A DNA stretch of 64,000 bases from JAFGLZ01 sp964622545 (GTDB taxonomy: Bacteria; Planctomycetota; Phycisphaerae; UBA1845; JAFGLZ01), in the NCBI GenBank assembly GCA_964622545.1, contig CAZUQM010000008.1, forward strand, positions 124,001 to 188,000, in the 5' to 3' direction. Shown piece after piece: positions 49,201 through 57,828 of this stretch (the stretch's first letter is position 1; the number at the start of each line of letters is the position of its first letter). A model generated the notes under the pieces. That model ran no database searches. It was not told the origin of the DNA and worked only from the letters and a program-made list of their open reading frames with translations. The position numbers were made by a program, and so were the translations under genes.

Positions 49201-49371
49201 CGCTCCGGACAGCAACGGTTGGCCGCGCGGCCTCGTATGGACATGCCGGGAGCGAAGCTCCTCGGTATCGAAGCCGACCGCCAGGCCAAGTATGATAGAC
49301 GCGCCCAGGCCGAGGCCCGTGCGCGCAGGGAATTGGCTCGGCCCGGCCCCGGTGAGGCAACGACGTACTGA
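46261..49371 (+). CDS. Exported HzsA-like/PD40 propeller with two CXXCH haem motifs
   Basis: Start ATG 46261 (a second ATG follows two codons later) gives 1036 residues with a signal peptide ending at M-A-L-A-D. Residues ~20-180 form a sandwich-like domain (D-F-E-S-G-D-L-H-G-W) and ~200-270 a helical stretch. A propeller with PD40-like blades follows (D-P-M-Y-L-P-D-G-R-I-L-F-A-S-T-R), resembling the middle region of hydrazine-synthase alpha and its many planctomycete relatives. C749-V-G-C-H753 and C800-V-R-C-H804 are c-type haem sites. The function is unknown; electron transfer or redox-linked hydrolysis is possible. It heads three like-oriented CXXCH genes. Confidence 0.78.
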   Translation: MPMPLLRSLLAGLALCSMALADPSRSTVRFDFESGDLHGWRIVEGDFGELVCDRATFHNRPERPYNKQGKYYLTTLETPKHQSHDAYTGVVESPVFTIRGETATMIVGGGSHKTTYVALCTADGKEVRRACGKKTETMQPVTWDVAEFAGRKLFLRVVDRHTGGWGHITFDDFSVPGEIDPDATRIRWEVVERRRLDAERKQLTARLDLARRAVDDMRATFAERFADADAILQSFADLRRRIAAVDLAALDPLRSDVDAACRRALLANPLVRRHPIVFVTRPQYKPDHHATATMFQNGEINTASFQGGGAIKTIDLDQTGKVETLLSLPKGVARDLEVSFDGDRLLFSMRRDRSDDYHICEMTLADREVRQLTTGSQLADIDPMYLPDGRILFASTREPKLCQCNRHIMANLFRMNGDGSGLHQIGRNTLFEGHPALMPDGTVLYDRWEYVDKHFGPAFGLWTVNPDGTNHAIFYGNNAWSPGAIMDARPVPGTHLFVATFGSCHDRPWGAIALVDRTKGLDGLAPVQRSWPTDIADLLSNDRNYPNTGRRGHPAGWQIDTFRRLKTKYEDPFPLSETYFLCSRMVCGEQMGLFLIDVFGNETLIHTEQPGCFDPMPLCPRRRPPVVPDRKHLERRDGSFYVVDVYTGTGMERVPRGTIQWLRVVEAPPKLFWTHTLWNIDATQAPAMNYNCTSNKQILGKVPVEPDGSAYFDVPADKFVFFQLLDKDDRMVQSMRSGTMVQPGERLGCVGCHENRLTTTPPDRAPLAMRRAPSRIEPWYGPPRVFNYLTEVQPVFDKHCVRCHDFDKPAGKKLNLAGDQGLVFNTSYVELRSKSAVRWFPDPPGAEKLLVKAVDDGPPEALPPYAWGSHRSRLVDVIMKPHHDVKLAKEARDRIIAWIDMNAPYYGSYASAYRDNPFGRSPLSNDDLKRLRQLTGVKVGDQAAEMKTSTVCFDRPEKSPCLDGLRDKDPKRYARALAIIRSGQQRLAARPRMDMPGAKLLGIEADRQAKYDRRAQAEARARRELARPGPGEATTY

Positions 49372-49521
49372 CGTCAACGCCGGATCAATGACCAGTGCCG
49401 TGCGAGGCAGCCCGCTCTCATCACAACACGTTGGGCGCGGCAGTGGCACGACGAGACGGCCAGCGTGCTGTCGGTCACGAGGCTGCGCGGGCGTGCAGGT
49501 GCGTACCTCCGGAGGTGCTGG

Positions 49522-52500
49522 ATGCGTGGCCTCTTCAGTGTTATCGTCTCTCTCACGGTACTGGGCGTCCCATCGGCAACGGTCGTCGCCGCGCCGCTCG
49601 AGTCCAGCGGCAATGCCGACGGTGTGTTGACGTGGCAGCTCGGCAAGATCGATCCAGGTAAGCAGGTCCGCCGCACCGTCCTGTTCGCCTTCGAAGAGAA
49701 CCACAAAGACCTTGCCGCCGCGTTGAAAGGGCATCGTGCCGCGGCCGGACGGATCAACACCGAGTGCGCCGCTGACCAGCCGTCGGCCAAGGGCAAGACC
49801 CTCTGGATCCGAAACGATCACACCGACGTCGCGCTGCAACCTTACGGCGCGTTCTTCTGGGAGAAGGGTAAGCAGGCCCTGGCCTGCAAGCACGGCGGAC
49901 AGCTCAGCCGCTACGGCTATCGTGTCCACTACACCACCGACAAGCCCCGCTCGGCCGGCACCTGCATTGAACAACGCGGCAAGGTCGACAACTTGCGGAC
50001 GATCGAACCCCTCGCCAAGGCCGGCAACGACCGCATCACGACCACGCTCGCCACGGCCGACGGCACGCTGCGTATCCGCCTGACCGCCGTGGTCCTGACC
50101 GGTCAGGCAGCCGCCGTCGTCTACGAGATCACGAACACGTCGAAGCAACCCGTCACGGCCTGTCGCCTCACCGCCTACGCGAACATCGAGGCCCGACACG
50201 ACCACGGCAACGACTACGCCACGCTCGATGCCACCACGCGCTCCGTGATCTTCGTGGACGTGGCCACCGGCTTCTGCGTGGCGATGACGGGCGACGAACC
50301 GCCCACGACGGGCCACGTGGGCCTGTGGCCGTCGAGCAAACAACTCGCCACAGGCCACGGACAACCCCTCGGAGCGTGGCGCCGCTTCGACGGGCTCGAC
50401 GACAAGCTCGTCCAGCGTCTCGCGCGGTCGGCCATCCCCCATCCGCCCGCACCCTTCGTCCCGCCCAAAGAGCCGGAAACGCGCACGCTCAGCGAGACCG
50501 AGGCCCAGGCCGTGCTCCATCGCGATTGGCTCTTCCAGGCCGACGGCAAGCTCACGGCCGATCGGACCGAACAAGAGATCCGCTGGGGCTTCGAGCTGGC
50601 CGCGCGGCTGATGAAGGACGACCGCACCCCCGATCTCTCGGCCGATGTCGCCGAGCTCGCCCGCCTGCTCGAGCAGGTCGACGCCCTCCGCAAGGCCGGC
50701 CGTGGCGGGACCGACGCCCGCGACCTGTACATCGCCGCCCGGCGGGTCAAGCGTCAGATCGCCTTCAAGAATCCCGTCGTGGACTTCGACAAGCTCCTGT
50801 TCATCGACAATCCCTACCCGCAGGGAGCCGAGTGGCCCCACCAGGCGCGGCACCGCAACGGCATGATGGCCGTGCCCGGCGGGCGCTTGCTGATCCTCGA
50901 AGGCCTGCATCCGGGGGGCAAGCTCCGCAAGCTTGCCCCGGAAAGGCCCGGTAGCTTCTGGCGGCCCGACCTGTCGTTCGACGGCCGGCGCGTCGTGTTC
51001 TGCTACAAAGCTCACGACGACAAGGCCTTCCATCTCTACGAGATCGGCGTCGACGGCACCGGCCTGCGACAGCTCACCGACGGCGACTACGACGACATCG
51101 ATCCGCTGGTTCTGCCCAGCGGCAAAATCATGTTCTGCACGACCCGATGCAACACGTACGTGCGCTGCATGCCCTATACCTACACCTACGTCTTGGCCCG
51201 CTGCGACCCCGACGGACGCAACATCTACCTCATCAGCCGCGGCAACGAGCCCGACTGGTGCCCCGCCCTACTCCATGACGGCCGGGTGATCTACTCGCGA
51301 TGGGAATACACCGACAAGGCCCTCTGGCGGATTCAGAGCCTGTGGACGACCAACCAGGACGGGACGAACACCGTGGCGTTCTGGGGCAATCAGAGCGTCT
51401 GGCCCGACCATCTGGCCGAGCCGCGCCCCATCCCCGGCAGCGATCGCGTGATGTTCACGGGCCTGGCCCATCACGACTGGTTCGCCGGCTCGATCGGGAT
51501 CATCGATCCGCGCAAGGGCCTGAACTTTCCGCACGGCCTGACCAAGGTGACGTGCGACGTGGCCTGGCCGGAGTGTGGAGAGCCGCCCGTCGATCCGCAC
51601 GAGTCGACGCGGTATCACGCCTCGGGCAAGTACGAGGCGTACAAGACGCCGTGGCCGTTGTCGGAGGAGGACTTCCTCGTCTCGGCCAGGACGGGAGGGC
51701 GGACGGGCAAGTTTCGCCTCTACCTGATGGATGTCTACGGCAATCGCGAGCTGATCTACGAGGGCGCCTACAACATCTGGCACGCCATGCCGCTGATGCC
51801 GCGCGAGGCGCCGCCGGCCCACATCGACCGCGTGGCCTGGCCCGGCACGGAGGACGCTCGCCAGCCCGCCGAGCCCGGCGTGCTCTACAGCGCCGACGTC
51901 TATGAGGGCGTGCCCGATCTGCCGCGCGGCAAGGCGAAGTACCTCCGCGTGGTGCAGCTCGACGCCAAGACCAGCTCGACCTGGACCCGCGACGGGCGCT
52001 TCAGCGGGCCGTGCACGTCGATCCTTCAGGACGACGGGGTCAAGCGGATCCTCGGCACGGTGCCGATCGAGGCCGACGGATCGGTCTGCTTCGAGGTGCC
52101 GGCGGGCCGCTCGATCCACCTGCAGTTGCTCGACGAGCACTATCGGGCGCTGCAAACCATGCGGAGCTTCACGGGCGTCATGCCCGGCGAGCGGCGCGGC
52201 TGCGTCGGCTGCCACGAGATGCACAGCCGCGTCATGCCCAGCAAATACGGCGTGGCCATGCAGAAGCCGGAGCGCCGGCTCGAACCGCCGCCGTGGGGCG
52301 CTGCGAGCATCAGCTACCTCAAGCTCGTGCAGCCCGTGCTCGACAAGCACTGCGGTGCGTGTCATCAGGGCGACGGCAAGGGTCGCAAGAAGCTCGACCT
52401 GACGCTGCGCAAAGGCGACCGGTGGTTCTTCCCCGAACCCTACCTGACGCTGGTCGGCGGGGCGCTGATGCACAAGCGCCAGCTCGGCGACAAGCCCGGC

Positions 52501-52803
52501 ATCGCGGGGGCCATCATGGCCGAGAACTTCCCGCTGAGTGATCCGGCCAGCTACGAGACGTTCCGCCCGATGCGGCACCTGAGCTACAACAGCCAACTCA
52601 TCGAGATCGCGATGAGCGGCAAGCACCATGACGTGAAGGTCACCGGCGAGGATCTGCGCAAGCTGATCGCGTGGGTCGACGCCAACTGTCCGTTCCGAGG
52701 GGAAGGTGAGATCCGCGAGATCCCCGACCCGGTTTTTGCGGGGATCGACTGGCTGCCGGTCCGACCCAGGACCCAGACCGCCCCCGAGGTCGCCAGGCCG
52801 TAG
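49522..52803 (+). CDS. Second HzsA-like propeller with two CXXCH haem motifs
   Basis: Start ATG 49522, six bases after GGAGG, gives 1093 residues with a signal peptide ending at V-V-A-A. The N-terminal ~270 residues are a different beta-rich domain (T-A-V-V-L-T-G-Q-A-A-A-V-V-Y-E-I-T-N-T-S). The PD40/HzsA-like middle follows (L-S-F-D-G-R-R-V-V-F-C-Y, I-D-P-L-V-L-P-S-G-K-I-M-F), with a run of Cys residues in C-T-T-R-C-N-T-Y-V-R-C. C894-V-G-C-H898 and C944-G-A-C-H948 would bind haem c. It parallels the preceding gene in layout, so the two are probably ancient paralogues. The gene starts 150 bp after the previous stop. Confidence 0.78.
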   Translation: MRGLFSVIVSLTVLGVPSATVVAAPLESSGNADGVLTWQLGKIDPGKQVRRTVLFAFEENHKDLAAALKGHRAAAGRINTECAADQPSAKGKTLWIRNDHTDVALQPYGAFFWEKGKQALACKHGGQLSRYGYRVHYTTDKPRSAGTCIEQRGKVDNLRTIEPLAKAGNDRITTTLATADGTLRIRLTAVVLTGQAAAVVYEITNTSKQPVTACRLTAYANIEARHDHGNDYATLDATTRSVIFVDVATGFCVAMTGDEPPTTGHVGLWPSSKQLATGHGQPLGAWRRFDGLDDKLVQRLARSAIPHPPAPFVPPKEPETRTLSETEAQAVLHRDWLFQADGKLTADRTEQEIRWGFELAARLMKDDRTPDLSADVAELARLLEQVDALRKAGRGGTDARDLYIAARRVKRQIAFKNPVVDFDKLLFIDNPYPQGAEWPHQARHRNGMMAVPGGRLLILEGLHPGGKLRKLAPERPGSFWRPDLSFDGRRVVFCYKAHDDKAFHLYEIGVDGTGLRQLTDGDYDDIDPLVLPSGKIMFCTTRCNTYVRCMPYTYTYVLARCDPDGRNIYLISRGNEPDWCPALLHDGRVIYSRWEYTDKALWRIQSLWTTNQDGTNTVAFWGNQSVWPDHLAEPRPIPGSDRVMFTGLAHHDWFAGSIGIIDPRKGLNFPHGLTKVTCDVAWPECGEPPVDPHESTRYHASGKYEAYKTPWPLSEEDFLVSARTGGRTGKFRLYLMDVYGNRELIYEGAYNIWHAMPLMPREAPPAHIDRVAWPGTEDARQPAEPGVLYSADVYEGVPDLPRGKAKYLRVVQLDAKTSSTWTRDGRFSGPCTSILQDDGVKRILGTVPIEADGSVCFEVPAGRSIHLQLLDEHYRALQTMRSFTGVMPGERRGCVGCHEMHSRVMPSKYGVAMQKPERRLEPPPWGAASISYLKLVQPVLDKHCGACHQGDGKGRKKLDLTLRKGDRWFFPEPYLTLVGGALMHKRQLGDKPGIAGAIMAENFPLSDPASYETFRPMRHLSYNSQLIEIAMSGKHHDVKVTGEDLRKLIAWVDANCPFRGEGEIREIPDPVFAGIDWLPVRPRTQTAPEVARP

Positions 52804-52900
52804 ACGTGTTGCCACCGAGGGCTACTTGGTCTACAACATGGTGATTCCCAAACCGTGATGGCCTGTGACGCCCGCGCGGCGCTCAGGTCGACGAGGACGA

Positions 52901-54856
52901 ATGAACATGACATGCGCTGATCGTATCCGACGTATTCACCCCCGCACCCTTGGTCTGGTCTCCGTGGTCCTGGCGACGACGATCGTCGTCGGGCTGATCG
53001 CGCCCGCCCACTCGGCGGGGAAGAAGGAGCTGTCCTACCGTTCGCCGTATGACGTGGCGTACTCCTCCTGCGGCAAGATGCTGGCCGTGTCGGATTTCAC
53101 GGCCGGTGAGCTCGTGATCCTTCAGACGGGCTCCGGCAAGGTCATGCAGCGCGTGGCCCTCAAGGGGATGCCCACGGGCCTGGCCTGGAGCGAGGACTGC
53201 AAGTTCGTCTTCGTCGCCGAGGAATGCTGCGGCACCGTCGCCCAGGTCGAGGCGGGCACCGGCAAGGTCACGCGGCGTCTCAAGGTCGGTCCCCGGCCGA
53301 TCGGCGTGGCCCTGGCGGCCAAGCGCAAGCTCCTGTTCGTGACCAACTCCGCGACCCATGACGTCTCCATCGTCGATCTGAAGACGGGCAAGGAGAGCAA
53401 GCGGATCAAGGTGCTCCGCGAGCCGGTCTCGGTCGCCATCACCCCGCATGAGTCCATTGCCGTGGTCACCAACTTCCTGCCGGAGGGGCCCTCGTCGGAC
53501 CCGAAGGCCGCCGCCGCCGTCAGCCTGATCGACATCGAGCAGATGAAGACGATGCCGGTTCGTTTGCCGGCCGGCTCGACGCTCGTCCGCAGCGTGGCCG
53601 TCTCGCCGTGTGGCTGCTGGGCCTACGTGGTCCACACGGTCGGGCGGTTCAACATCCCAACCACGCAGCTCGAGCGCGGCTGGGTCAACACGAACGCCAT
53701 GTCGATCATCAAGCTGCGGGATCGCTCGGTGTACGCCACGGTCCTGCTGGACCATCCCTCTCAGGGCTCGGCCGACCCGTGGGGCGTGCTGCTCAGCAAG
53801 GACGGCAAGCGGATGTGGGTTTCGCTGGCCGGCGTGCACAAGGTGGCCGACATCGACCTCGACGGTCTGCACAAGCTGCTCAAGAGCGACTTCAGCAAGC
53901 ATCCGAAGCTGGCCAAGCCCGACCCCCGCAACCCCGGACCACAGAGCATCTGGCTGGAGATCAAGAAGGACCCGAAGCAGCGGGCCCAGCTCGTCAACGA
54001 GCTCGCCGCCCTGCATGCGGCCGACCTCATCGAGAACATCCGGCTGCCCGGCAAGGCCCCGCGCGGCATCGACGTCTCGCCCGACGGCAAGGAGCTTGCC
54101 GTGGCGATGTACTACAGCGGCCAGATCCAGCACATCAACGTCGGCTCGCGCAAGCCGGCCAAGGTGGTCTCGCTGGGTCCGGCCCGCAAGCCCGACGCTA
54201 TTCGCATCGGCGAGATCAACTTCCACGACGGCACGCTCTGCTTCCAGCACTGGCTGAGCTGTGCGACGTGTCATCCCAACGCCCGAGTCGACGGGCTCAA
54301 CTGGGATCTCCTGAACGACGGCATGGGCAATCCCAAGAACACCAAGACGATGGTCTTGTCGGCCCAGACGCCGCCCGCGATGGCCCGGGGCGTTCGCGCC
54401 GATATGGGCGTGGCCTCGCTGGCGGGCTTCCGACACATCCTATTCCGCCAGCCGACCGATGAAGAGGTCAAGACGGTCCGGGCGTATCTGACGGCGCTCA
54501 AGCCGGACAAGAGTCCGTACCTGACGCGCGACGGTAAGCTCACCGAGTCAGCCACGCGCGGCAAGGCCTTGTTCATGAGCCCGAAGCTCGAGTGCGCAAC
54601 ATGCCACCCCGAGGGGCTGTTCACCGACCTGAAGATGTACGATGTGGGCACCAAGCATGAGCTGGATCGCGCGGCCGATTTCGACACGCCCACGCTCATC
54701 GAGGCCTGGCGGACGGGGCCTTACCTGCATGACGGCTCGGCCGCCACGCTGAAAGAGGTCCTCACCAAGTTCAACAAGGGCGACAAGCACGGCAAGACGT
54801 CGCACCTGAACGAGAAGCAGATCAACGATCTGGTGGCGTACTTGCTGTCACTGTAG
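52901..54856 (+). CDS. YVTN-type beta-propeller with di-haem cytochrome-c-peroxidase-like C-terminus
   Basis: Start ATG 52901 (GAGGACGA upstream), 651 residues, signal peptide ending at A-H-S-A. Residues ~40-430 are a YVTN/NHL-like propeller (V-A-Y-S-S-C-G-K-M-L-A-V-S-D, L-F-V-T-N-S-A-T-H-D-V-S-I-V-D). The C-terminal ~200 residues carry C454-A-T-C-H458 and C565-A-T-C-H569 plus F-D-T-P-T-L, G-P-Y-L-H-D-G-S-A-A-T-L, as in MauG/bacterial cytochrome c peroxidases. Such proteins reduce peroxide or oxidise protein substrates using two haems. The propeller may dock a substrate or redox partner. It lies 97 bp downstream of the previous CXXCH gene and is convergent with the WD40 gene. Confidence 0.82.
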   Translation: MNMTCADRIRRIHPRTLGLVSVVLATTIVVGLIAPAHSAGKKELSYRSPYDVAYSSCGKMLAVSDFTAGELVILQTGSGKVMQRVALKGMPTGLAWSEDCKFVFVAEECCGTVAQVEAGTGKVTRRLKVGPRPIGVALAAKRKLLFVTNSATHDVSIVDLKTGKESKRIKVLREPVSVAITPHESIAVVTNFLPEGPSSDPKAAAAVSLIDIEQMKTMPVRLPAGSTLVRSVAVSPCGCWAYVVHTVGRFNIPTTQLERGWVNTNAMSIIKLRDRSVYATVLLDHPSQGSADPWGVLLSKDGKRMWVSLAGVHKVADIDLDGLHKLLKSDFSKHPKLAKPDPRNPGPQSIWLEIKKDPKQRAQLVNELAALHAADLIENIRLPGKAPRGIDVSPDGKELAVAMYYSGQIQHINVGSRKPAKVVSLGPARKPDAIRIGEINFHDGTLCFQHWLSCATCHPNARVDGLNWDLLNDGMGNPKNTKTMVLSAQTPPAMARGVRADMGVASLAGFRHILFRQPTDEEVKTVRAYLTALKPDKSPYLTRDGKLTESATRGKALFMSPKLECATCHPEGLFTDLKMYDVGTKHELDRAADFDTPTLIEAWRTGPYLHDGSAATLKEVLTKFNKGDKHGKTSHLNEKQINDLVAYLLSL

Positions 54857-54915
54857 CGCGCGGACCTTCGTCGACGAGAGCGCCGTCCCCTTGGCGCCGG
54901 GCTCGATCGACGTGC

Positions 54916-56781
54916 CTAACGCGCCCGCCAGACGAGCAGCGTCGTATCCGCCGAGGCCGAGACCAGCCGCGAGCCGTCGGACGATAGCGCGAGATCCGTG
55001 ACGACGCCCTCATGGCCGGAGAGCTTGCGGACACGCTTGGCGGCGGCAACGTCCCACGCCTGGATGTCGCCCCTCTCATCGGCCGCGTAGAGCGTCCTGC
55101 CGTCCGGCGACCCCGCCAGCGACGTCAGCCATGTCCCGGCATCCAACTTGTTCTGGAGCGATCCGGTCTTCAGGTCCCAGATGCGGACCACGCCGTCGCG
55201 TCCGGCCGAGGCCGCCCGCCCGTCGCCGAGCCCGATCACCGACTCCACCCAACCGAGGTGTCCTTCCATCACGTTCGCGCACGTGCCGGAGGTAACGTCC
55301 CACACCCGCACCGTGCCGTCGCGCCCCGCACTGAGCAGGCGCTTGCCGTCGGCCAGCGCTGCGACCGACAGGACCCCGCCCTGATGGCCCTCGAGTACGG
55401 CGACCGGCTTGGCGGCGTCCCTGGTCCAGATGCGGATGCTCCCGTCGTCGGCACCGCTGGCGATCCGGTCCTGTCCGCCCGCGAGATAGGTCACGCCGCG
55501 GACCCAACCCCGATGGCCCTTCCACTTGCCGAGGACCTTGCCGTCGGCCAGGTCGAACTCGCGAACGACGCCGTCCTTGCAGCCGGCGCAGACGCGCAGG
55601 CCGTCGCTCGACGCCGCCAGGCAGTACGCGCCGAGGCTTGCCCCCTCGATGACGCGCAGCGTCTTGCCGGTGGGCACGTCCCAGACGCGCAGCGTTTCAT
55701 CGCGCGAGCCGCTGACGGCTCGCTTCCCGTCCGGCAGGAAGACGACCGCTTCGACGCCGCCGCGATGACGCTGCCAATCGATGCGGGGCTCGCCGGTCTC
55801 GACGCTCGTCTCGATGAGCAGCCGCCTGTCCGTGCTGAGGACCCACTTGCCGTCGGGGCTGACCTGCATGCGGCGGACGTGCCCCTGATGGGGCCACCAA
55901 CGCGCGAGGTACTTGTCCGGCTTGTGCCGGTTCCACCGGCGAATGGAGCCGTCGCGCGAGCCGGTGAGGATCCGATCGGCGTCGCGGCAATAGGCGACGG
56001 ACGGCACGGCGTGGCCGTGATGGCCCGTGAAGCGTCCGAGCATCTGGTGCGTCGTGACGTCCCACTCCGAGCCATGGTGGCGGCTGCCGACGAGCAGGCG
56101 CTTCCGGTCAGACGAGAGCGTCATGTCGTAGACGCAGTAGTCCTTCCAGAGCTTGGCGACGAGCTTGCCGGTGGTGAGGTCGAATGTTTCGAGGATGTGG
56201 GCGTGGCCGCCGCCGGCCCATACGGTTTGGTCGCTTTTGCCGAACAGGGCGACCTGGACGTAGGACATCTCGCTGGACATCTCGCGGAGCTTTTCGCCCT
56301 TGGCCAAGTCCCAGAGGGCTAGCTTCGGCGGCAGGCGGCGCCAGACGATCGTCCGCTTGCCGTGCGGGCCGTAGGCCGCGCCGTTAAGCTCCATGCCCGC
56401 GTTGCACCGGCGGGTGGGGCGCTGGGCGGCGACGTCCCACTCGAGGAGGTTGCCCGAGGCGAACGCGAAGAGGAGGGCCTTGCCGTCCGGGCGAAGGTCC
56501 ATCGAGCGGGGCGAGCTTTCGCCGATCGTCAAGACCTCCCGACGCTCGCCCCTGGCCAGGTCCCAGATCTCGAGCATCTTGCCGAGCAGGACGGCCGCGC
56601 GGTCGTCAACGAGGTAGGTGAAGTCCGACACGCCGCGGGAGAAACGCATCCGCGTGGTGCCCAGCCGTTGGACGGCCCCTTTCGGCAAGGGATCGCCGAG
56701 CCGGTCTTGAGCCTCTTGTGCGACGGTCAGGCCGGCCAGCAGGCCCGCCACGAGCAGCGATGATCGACATGCCTCTCTCAT
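54916..56781 (-). CDS. Exported WD40-repeat protein
   Basis: A 621-residue protein whose ATG lies three bases after the stop of the beta-helix gene, with its GGAG site inside that gene. A short signal peptide (L-L-V-A-G-L-L-A-G-L-T-V-A) is followed by some 12-14 WD40 repeats (G-H-x(n)-V-x-S-V-A, S-G-S-R-D-E-T-L-R-V-W-D, S-A-S-A-D-T-T-L-L-V-W), enough for two propellers. WD40 proteins are interaction scaffolds; no enzymatic domain is attached. It is the last gene of the three-gene operon starting at 59858. Confidence 0.88.
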   Translation of the reverse strand: MREACRSSLLVAGLLAGLTVAQEAQDRLGDPLPKGAVQRLGTTRMRFSRGVSDFTYLVDDRAAVLLGKMLEIWDLARGERREVLTIGESSPRSMDLRPDGKALLFAFASGNLLEWDVAAQRPTRRCNAGMELNGAAYGPHGKRTIVWRRLPPKLALWDLAKGEKLREMSSEMSYVQVALFGKSDQTVWAGGGHAHILETFDLTTGKLVAKLWKDYCVYDMTLSSDRKRLLVGSRHHGSEWDVTTHQMLGRFTGHHGHAVPSVAYCRDADRILTGSRDGSIRRWNRHKPDKYLARWWPHQGHVRRMQVSPDGKWVLSTDRRLLIETSVETGEPRIDWQRHRGGVEAVVFLPDGKRAVSGSRDETLRVWDVPTGKTLRVIEGASLGAYCLAASSDGLRVCAGCKDGVVREFDLADGKVLGKWKGHRGWVRGVTYLAGGQDRIASGADDGSIRIWTRDAAKPVAVLEGHQGGVLSVAALADGKRLLSAGRDGTVRVWDVTSGTCANVMEGHLGWVESVIGLGDGRAASAGRDGVVRIWDLKTGSLQNKLDAGTWLTSLAGSPDGRTLYAADERGDIQAWDVAAAKRVRKLSGHEGVVTDLALSSDGSRLVSASADTTLLVWRAR

Positions 56782-56784
56782 GGT

Positions 56785-57828
56785 TTACTTCTCCAGCGTT
56801 GCGTTCGGACCGACCACGTTGTTGAAGACCCGCGTGTTGCCGCCGCTGATGACGGTGTGCTTGATCGGCATGGCGAACCGGTTGTGGTGGACGGTCGCGC
56901 CCTGGGCCGGCACGCCGCGGATCACGATCGCGCGGTGCTTGCCCTGGAACGTGTTGTGATGGATGTGCAGCCACTCGCCGGCCATGTCCGTGCCGTCGCC
57001 CCGGTCGCGTCCTCCGTGCATGTCGAAGTAGTGGCCGTTGGCGTTCGGCAGGACCAGGTTGTAGGCCGCCTCGTAGCCGCAGCCCGGGTTGCCGCTCGAT
57101 GCGATGTGGTGCCGGCAGTAGTCGAAGCGGTTCGCGATGATACGGGCGTCACACTGGCTGAGGCTCACGCCGTAGCCGAGGCCGCTCCGCTGGCAGTGGT
57201 GGATGTCGCAGTGATGGACGTAGAGGCCCGAGGCGCCCCGGCGTCCGGCGACACCGCAGTAGTTCCAGTTGTAGTACTCGCAGTTGTCGACCTCGAGCCC
57301 GTGGTGCGTGGTTAGGATAAAGGTCAGGTAGTAGGGCGATCGCTCGCGGCTGGAGATCGAGCCTTCAGCCCGCAGTCCGGTCACGCGCACGTTGTGCCCG
57401 GCCGTGCGAAACATCTCGAACGAGCCCTTCTCACGCGTGAACAGCTTCGCCCCCTGTGAGTCGCCCCGGCCCCGATCGCTGGCGAGGGTCACCTCCGTCC
57501 GCAAGGGCAGGTCCTTGCGGCCGGTCAGGTCGATCTCGACGTCGCCGGGGATCCACACGACGTGGCCGGGCTTGGCCTTGTTCAGCGCGGCGGCCAGCTC
57601 GTCGGCGGTCCGCACGGTGACATCGCCGCCCGTGAGGATGCGGCTGTAGCCCTTGCCGCCCCCGATCGGCTCGCCCGTCGGATTGGCCTGGCAGCCGACC
57701 TGGTCCTCGGCCGCGAGGGCCGCGACCGGCGCCAGGCCCACAGCCCAGACGGTTGCGAGCGCAACACCCCACATGCCATCGCGGCACCCCCTCACTTCCA
57801 TCGTCCGTCGCCATCGTGTGCTCATCAT
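56785..57828 (-). CDS. Exported right-handed beta-helix (pectate-lyase-like) protein
   Basis: Its ATG overlaps the stop of the DUF5107 gene by ATGA; 347 residues. The signal peptide ends near A-A-L-A-A-E. A typical start of polysaccharide-lyase beta-helices is visible (E-L-A-A-A-L-N-K-A-K-P-G, V-V-W-I-P-G-D-V-E-I-D-L-T-G), then coils rich in N/H/Y (V-D-N-C-E-Y-Y-N-W, H-H-C-D-I-H-H-C, I-I-A-N-R-F-D-Y-C). The family binds or cleaves acidic polysaccharides such as pectin. No clear catalytic Arg/Asp set was assigned. The coupling to a WD40 protein is unusual. Confidence 0.8.
   Translation of the reverse strand: MMSTRWRRTMEVRGCRDGMWGVALATVWAVGLAPVAALAAEDQVGCQANPTGEPIGGGKGYSRILTGGDVTVRTADELAAALNKAKPGHVVWIPGDVEIDLTGRKDLPLRTEVTLASDRGRGDSQGAKLFTREKGSFEMFRTAGHNVRVTGLRAEGSISSRERSPYYLTFILTTHHGLEVDNCEYYNWNYCGVAGRRGASGLYVHHCDIHHCQRSGLGYGVSLSQCDARIIANRFDYCRHHIASSGNPGCGYEAAYNLVLPNANGHYFDMHGGRDRGDGTDMAGEWLHIHHNTFQGKHRAIVIRGVPAQGATVHHNRFAMPIKHTVISGGNTRVFNNVVGPNATLEK

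Noticed and set aside
47767..51033. Very long (about 1,088 codons) minus-strand open frame spanning two haem-protein genes
   Set aside because: It is antisense to two genes with clear motifs and signal peptides. Its translation shows repetitive high-GC composition without recognisable domains, and high GC makes such shadow frames common here.
46261..52803. Hydrazine synthase / anammox metabolism
   Set aside because: The similarity is to the general HzsA-like propeller family. HzsB and HzsC are absent, the domain layout differs, and such proteins appear in planctomycetes that are not anammox.
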